Origin: an uncultured Halieaceae bacterium
GTDB lineage: Bacteria; Pseudomonadota; Gammaproteobacteria; Pseudomonadales; Halieaceae
NCBI GenBank assembly: GCA_938045215.1
Contig: CALINF010000192.1
Location: 1 to 17,801, forward strand
DNA: 17,801 nucleotides
Reading direction: 5' to 3'
This document shows positions 14,809 to 17,801 of the stretch, one piece after another. The notes under the pieces were generated by a model that was given only the letters and a program-made list of their open reading frames with translations, had not been told where the DNA came from and searched no databases. The position numbers were made by a program, and so were the translations under genes. Position 1 is the first letter of the stretch. Each line of letters opens with the position of its first letter.

Positions 14809-15345
14809 TTACGCGTCTTCCCTGGCGTGCTCCTGACGAAACAGGGCCGGAGAAACAGGGTCTGTATCACCCTGTTCCATGGCGGCAGCCACGCTCTGCA
14901 GCGCCGGACCCACCTGAGGCTTCACCTCCTCAGGCCGCAGCGCTTCGCCACACTCGCTACACGCGAGCACCGGCCGGGTCTTTTGCCCACAGGTCTGATG
15001 CACGTACTCAAGTGGTACGCCATCATCTCCGGCCATCCAGTCATCACCAAAGCGCGCCAGACTCATCAAAACGGGGTACAGCGCAAGTCCCTTGCGGGTA
15101 AGCCGGTATTCGTAGCGTACGGGACGATCATGATATTGCACTTTCCTTAGTACACCCTGCTCTACCAACTTTCCCAGGCGCTCCGAAAGACGATGACGCG
15201 TAATACCCAGATTGCTCTGAAACTCATCGAAACGCCGCGTTCCAAAAAAAGCATCCCGCAATATCAGTAGCGTCCAGCGCTCGCCAACGATCGACAGAGA
15301 CCGGGCTACGGAACAGACTTGCTTGTCAATATCATTCCAGCGCAT
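14809..15345 (-). CDS. HxlR-family winged-helix transcriptional regulator with C-terminal zinc-ribbon-like extension
   Basis: The 178-residue protein begins with an HxlR/MarR-like winged-helix domain: CSVARSLSIVGERWTLLILRDAFFGTRRFDEFQ, then LGITRHRLSERLGKLVEQGVLRKVQYHDRPVRYEYRLTRKG (about residues 11-85). A C-terminal part carries HQTCG and CSECGEALRPEEV, a Cys/His set that could hold zinc, as in some longer HxlR proteins. Such dimers respond to electrophiles, aldehydes or ligands and often control neighbours. The ATG at 15345 has GGGAGGA just upstream; a longer start at 15381 is nonconserved. It is divergent from the M24 peptidase gene and directly upstream of the aldolase-family gene, so either may be a target. 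Confidence 0.9.
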   Translation of the reverse strand: MRWNDIDKQVCSVARSLSIVGERWTLLILRDAFFGTRRFDEFQSNLGITRHRLSERLGKLVEQGVLRKVQYHDRPVRYEYRLTRKGLALYPVLMSLARFGDDWMAGDDGVPLEYVHQTCGQKTRPVLACSECGEALRPEEVKPQVGPALQSVAAAMEQGDTDPVSPALFRQEHAREDA

Positions 15346-15494
15346 TGCGGATCCTCCCTGAACGCGTAAGATTGCCACCACGAGGCGTGATATGCGTAAA
15401 ACTTAACACATTCATTCCCGAATAGAACCCTGCCACCGAAGGCCTTCTTCAGGCCAGCAATACCGGAGGCTCTTAGTTTTTAACAGGAGTAAGC
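15346..15494. promoter_or_regulatory. Divergent control region between the HxlR regulator and M24 peptidase
   Basis: This 149-base region should hold both promoters. It contains a perfect ten-base palindrome GAAGGCCTTC (15438-15447) and a repeated TGCCACC (15373-15379 and 15431-15437), the second copy abutting the palindrome. These are candidate sites for the regulator. I could not fix the -35/-10 boxes. Confidence 0.4.
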
Positions 15495-16715
15495 ATGACA
15501 CTGGGAATTGGCGGCTCTGATGCTGCAACGCAATTGGCAACACTGTCGTCTATGACGGATGATTGTGCGCCTAGAGCCGCAGGGGAATATCAGCAGCGCC
15601 TGAACAAGGCTTGCACTCTGATGCAAGAGCAGGGTCTCGATGCACTGTACCTGAACGCTGGCACCAACCTCTATTACTTTACAGGCACCCGCTGGGGCGC
15701 CAGTGAGCGTATGGTGGGCGCACTGCTGAGCGCGCAGGGTGAGCTCCACTACATCGCGCCGGCATTCGAACTGGGTACCCTGCAGGACTACATGCAAGTG
15801 CAGGGAAGAGTTCACTGTTGGGAAGAGCACGAAAGCCCCTATGCGCTCGCCGCGCAGGTATTGGGCACAATGGGTGCAGCAGACGGACAGGTGGGAATCG
15901 ATGAGTCTACGCCCTTTTTCCTGTCAGACGGTATTCGCCAGGCAGCGCCCGGGGCTCAGTATAGCGACGGCACGGTTATTACCGCGGCCTGCCGCATGCA
16001 GAAGTCGACAGCTGAACTGGCGCTGTTACAACGAGCCAAGGACATGACTCTGGAGGTTCACAAGTGCGCCGCGCGCATACTCCGTACCGGGATCAGTACA
16101 GCCGAAGTGACAGCGTTTATTCATGACGCTCATATCGCGCTGGGGGCACCAGCTGGCTCCTATTTCTGTATCGTATTGTTCGGCGAAGATACTGCATATC
16201 CCCACGGCGTTGCCAATCCGAAGCCACTGGCTGATGGCGATATGGTTCTCATCGACACAGGGTGCCAGCTGCACGGCTACAACTCCGACATCACTCGCAG
16301 CTACGTTTTTGGTGAGCCCACAGCTAGGCAGCGGCAGATATGGGACATTGAAAAAGCAGCACAGCTCGCCGCTTTCGACGCGGCGCAGCCGGGCGCATCC
16401 TGCGGCGATGTCGACGAGGCAGCGCGGCGCGTTCTGGAGGCGCATGGGCTTGGACCGGACTACACACTACCAGGATTACCGCATCGTACAGGTCACGGCA
16501 TCGGTCTGGACATACACGAGTGGCCCTACCTGGTGCGCAGCAACCAGACCCCTCTCGCCACCGGCATGTGCTTCAGTAATGAGCCGATGATTTGTGTCCC
16601 GGGTGAATTTGGCATCCGCCATGAAGATCACTTCTACATGACTGAGTCAGGCCCGCGCTGGTTTACCCAACCTGCCCACAGTGTTGATGATCCGTTCGGC
16701 TACAACGAGCAGTAA
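15495..16715 (+). CDS. M24 family metallopeptidase (Xaa-Pro aminopeptidase/creatinase fold)
   Basis: The 406-residue protein has an N-terminal creatinase-like domain (about 30-165) and a pita-bread catalytic domain (about 175-400). All five metal ligands of M24 enzymes are visible: D254 in LIDTGCQLHGYNSD, D265 in the same stretch, H334 in HRTGHGIGLDIHE, E363 in FSNEPMIC and E377 in GIRHEDHFYMTE. H237 in YPHG matches the conserved substrate-site His. It probably cleaves an N-terminal residue before proline, in the cytoplasm, using two Mn or Co ions; a dipeptidase role is also possible. An AGGAG ribosome site stands seven bases before the ATG. The gene is divergent from the HxlR regulator. Confidence 0.93.
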   Translation: MTLGIGGSDAATQLATLSSMTDDCAPRAAGEYQQRLNKACTLMQEQGLDALYLNAGTNLYYFTGTRWGASERMVGALLSAQGELHYIAPAFELGTLQDYMQVQGRVHCWEEHESPYALAAQVLGTMGAADGQVGIDESTPFFLSDGIRQAAPGAQYSDGTVITAACRMQKSTAELALLQRAKDMTLEVHKCAARILRTGISTAEVTAFIHDAHIALGAPAGSYFCIVLFGEDTAYPHGVANPKPLADGDMVLIDTGCQLHGYNSDITRSYVFGEPTARQRQIWDIEKAAQLAAFDAAQPGASCGDVDEAARRVLEAHGLGPDYTLPGLPHRTGHGIGLDIHEWPYLVRSNQTPLATGMCFSNEPMICVPGEFGIRHEDHFYMTESGPRWFTQPAHSVDDPFGYNEQ

Positions 16716-16762
16716 GAAGTGTCGCGATCCTGAGATCAAAGGTAAGAAAATCGGGGCAAAAA

Positions 16763-16794
16763 AAAGGGCGGTAGTAACCGCCCTTTCTTGTTTT
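16763..16794. terminator. Bidirectional intrinsic terminator between M24 peptidase and isocitrate lyase
   Basis: A perfect ten-base stem AAAGGGCGGT (16763-16772)/ACCGCCCTTT (16777-16786) closes an AGTA tetraloop. On the plus strand CTTGTTTT follows; on the minus strand the stem runs into a T8 stretch. It lies 47 bases after the peptidase stop and 25 bases after the isocitrate lyase stop, so it can serve both convergent genes. Confidence 0.93.
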
Positions 16795-16811
16795 AGACTC
16801 AGCGACAGAGA

Positions 16812-17801
16812 TTAACCAAACTGGTTCATCGTGTTGTCTTCGCCACTTGCCTTCAGTGCCTGCTCACCGGAGAAGTACTCCTTGTGATCGTCACCGATGT
16901 TAGAACCTGCCATGTCCTGGTGCTTGACACATGCAATACCCTGGCGAATCTCCTTGCGTTGTACGCCAGCCACATAGGCCAACATGCCCTCTTCTCCAAA
17001 GTACCCTTTTGCCAGGTTATCCGTGGACAATGCCGCCGTATGGTAAGTCGGCAGCGTAATCAGGTGATGGAAGATACCCGCATCGCGCGACCCATCCGCC
17101 TGGAAAGACTGGATACGACGATCCGCTTCGACTGCCAGATCAGACGCATCGTAGTCTGCGCTCATCAGGTTATCGCGGTCATAAGCTGACAGGTCTTCAC
17201 CCTTCTCAGCCCAAGCATCGAATACCTGCTGGCGGAAGCTCAGTGTCCAGTTGAAGGAAGGTGAATTGTTGTACACAAGTTTGGCATTGGGGATGACCTT
17301 GCGAATCTCATCGACCATAGCGCCGATCTGACCAACGTGCGGCTTCTCGGTTTCAATCCACAAGAGGTCTGCTCCGTTTTGCAAACTGGTTATACAGTCA
17401 AGCACGCAGCGTTCTGCACCAGTATTGTCCTTGAATCGGTACAGTCCATTGGGAAGGCGCACGGGACGAACCAGTTTGCCATCCTGCTTGATGATCACAT
17501 CGCCCTCGTTTACATCTTCCGCACTCTGTATTTCCTGGGTCTCCAGGAATGCATTGTACTTATGCGCCAGATCTCCGGCATCGTGAGACACAGGAATTTT
17601 CTGTGTCAGTCCAGCGCCGAGGGAGTCAGTACGCGCAACAATCACACCATCTTCCACACCCAGTTCCAGGAATGCATAACGAATGGCGTTGATCTTGGAC
17701 AGGAAGTCCTCGTGTGGCACAGTTACTTTTCCGTCCTGATGACCACACTGCTTCGCGTCAGATACCTGGTTCTCAATCTGAATGGCACAGGCACCGGCTT
17801 C
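16812..17801 (-). CDS. aceA: Isocitrate lyase (partial, N-terminus outside window)
   Basis: The frame is open to the right edge and gives the last 329 residues. The enzyme splits isocitrate into glyoxylate and succinate in the glyoxylate shunt. The catalytic Cys lies in DAKQCGHQDG (codon near 17745). Other family blocks are VPHEDFLSKINAIRYAFLELG, VIVARTDSLGAGLTQKIP, ADLLWIETEKPHVGQI, and the active-site YNNSPSFNW. The insert between LTQKIP and CITSLQNGADLLWIETEKP, and the end SGEDNTMNQFG, resemble the long (about 530-residue) isocitrate lyase of Pseudomonas and its relatives rather than the shorter E. coli type. A GTG at 17720 is internal Val, not a start. Transcription ends at the bidirectional hairpin just downstream. 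Confidence 0.96.
   Translation of the reverse strand, partial: EAGACAIQIENQVSDAKQCGHQDGKVTVPHEDFLSKINAIRYAFLELGVEDGVIVARTDSLGAGLTQKIPVSHDAGDLAHKYNAFLETQEIQSAEDVNEGDVIIKQDGKLVRPVRLPNGLYRFKDNTGAERCVLDCITSLQNGADLLWIETEKPHVGQIGAMVDEIRKVIPNAKLVYNNSPSFNWTLSFRQQVFDAWAEKGEDLSAYDRDNLMSADYDASDLAVEADRRIQSFQADGSRDAGIFHHLITLPTYHTAALSTDNLAKGYFGEEGMLAYVAGVQRKEIRQGIACVKHQDMAGSNIGDDHKEYFSGEQALKASGEDNTMNQFG

Noticed and set aside
14715..14870. Extended start for the aldolase-family protein
   Set aside because: The very strong AAAGGAGG site just before the ATG at 14714 and the nonconserved basic tail argue for the shorter protein.
17718..17720. GTG as the start of a short isocitrate lyase
   Set aside because: The frame continues upstream to the window edge with the conserved catalytic KQCGH motif, so this is an internal valine codon.
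1..17801. Mobile elements, CRISPR arrays, phage or defence genes
   Set aside because: I looked for transposase, integrase, repeat-spacer and toxin-antitoxin patterns and saw none; tRNA-like folds were not evident either.

Overview
The window reads as a stretch of chromosome from a Gram-negative gammaproteobacterium. The signs are an outer-membrane TonB-dependent receptor with a terminal Phe, an SstT-type transporter very close to the gammaproteobacterial form, and a Pseudomonas-like long isocitrate lyase. GC content looks mid-50s by eye. A marine, OM60/NOR5-like lineage is plausible but is only a guess. Genes are tightly packed. I see no insertion sequences, phage genes, CRISPR arrays, rRNA or tRNA.

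Layout. (1) 1-1109, minus strand: a two-gene operon of a DUF501 protein followed by an XdhC/CoxI-type molybdoenzyme maturation factor, cut by the left edge. (2) 1189-6688, plus strand: a complete vitamin B12 acquisition operon. A sigma70-like promoter starts transcription almost exactly at the first helix of a cobalamin riboswitch. Behind it lie btuB (outer membrane), cobO/btuR (adenosyltransferase), btuC (permease), btuD (ATPase) and btuF (periplasmic binding protein). (3) 6719-7936, minus: sstT, a Na+/serine-threonine symporter. (4) 8077-10370, plus: an OpuC-class ABC importer made of an ATPase and one polypeptide carrying both the solute-binding domain and the permease. (5) 10717-13849, plus: a PhzF-like ORF with signs of damage, then egtB (sulfoxide synthase) and egtD (histidine trimethyltransferase) for ergothioneine. 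(6) 13920-14714 and 14809-15345, minus: a class II aldolase/adducin-family protein and an HxlR-type regulator. (7) 15495-16715, plus: an M24 metallopeptidase divergent from the regulator. (8) 16812-17801, minus: the C-terminal part of isocitrate lyase, cut by the right edge.

How the genes fit together. Block 2 captures cobalamin at the cell surface, moves it through both membranes and converts it to the adenosyl coenzyme, with feedback through the riboswitch. Blocks 4 and 5 are the most interesting part. A betaine-class importer of the superfamily that includes the ergothioneine importer EgtUV stands directly before ergothioneine biosynthesis genes, so it may import ergothioneine or its trimethylated precursor hercynine. 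EgtB and EgtD together make hercynyl-cysteine sulfoxide, but no egtA, egtC or egtE is visible here, so the last C-S lyase step must be encoded elsewhere or done by another enzyme. An unusually good 21-bp dyad lies just before egtD and suggests it has its own control. Two convergent gene pairs share hairpins that can terminate transcription from both sides.
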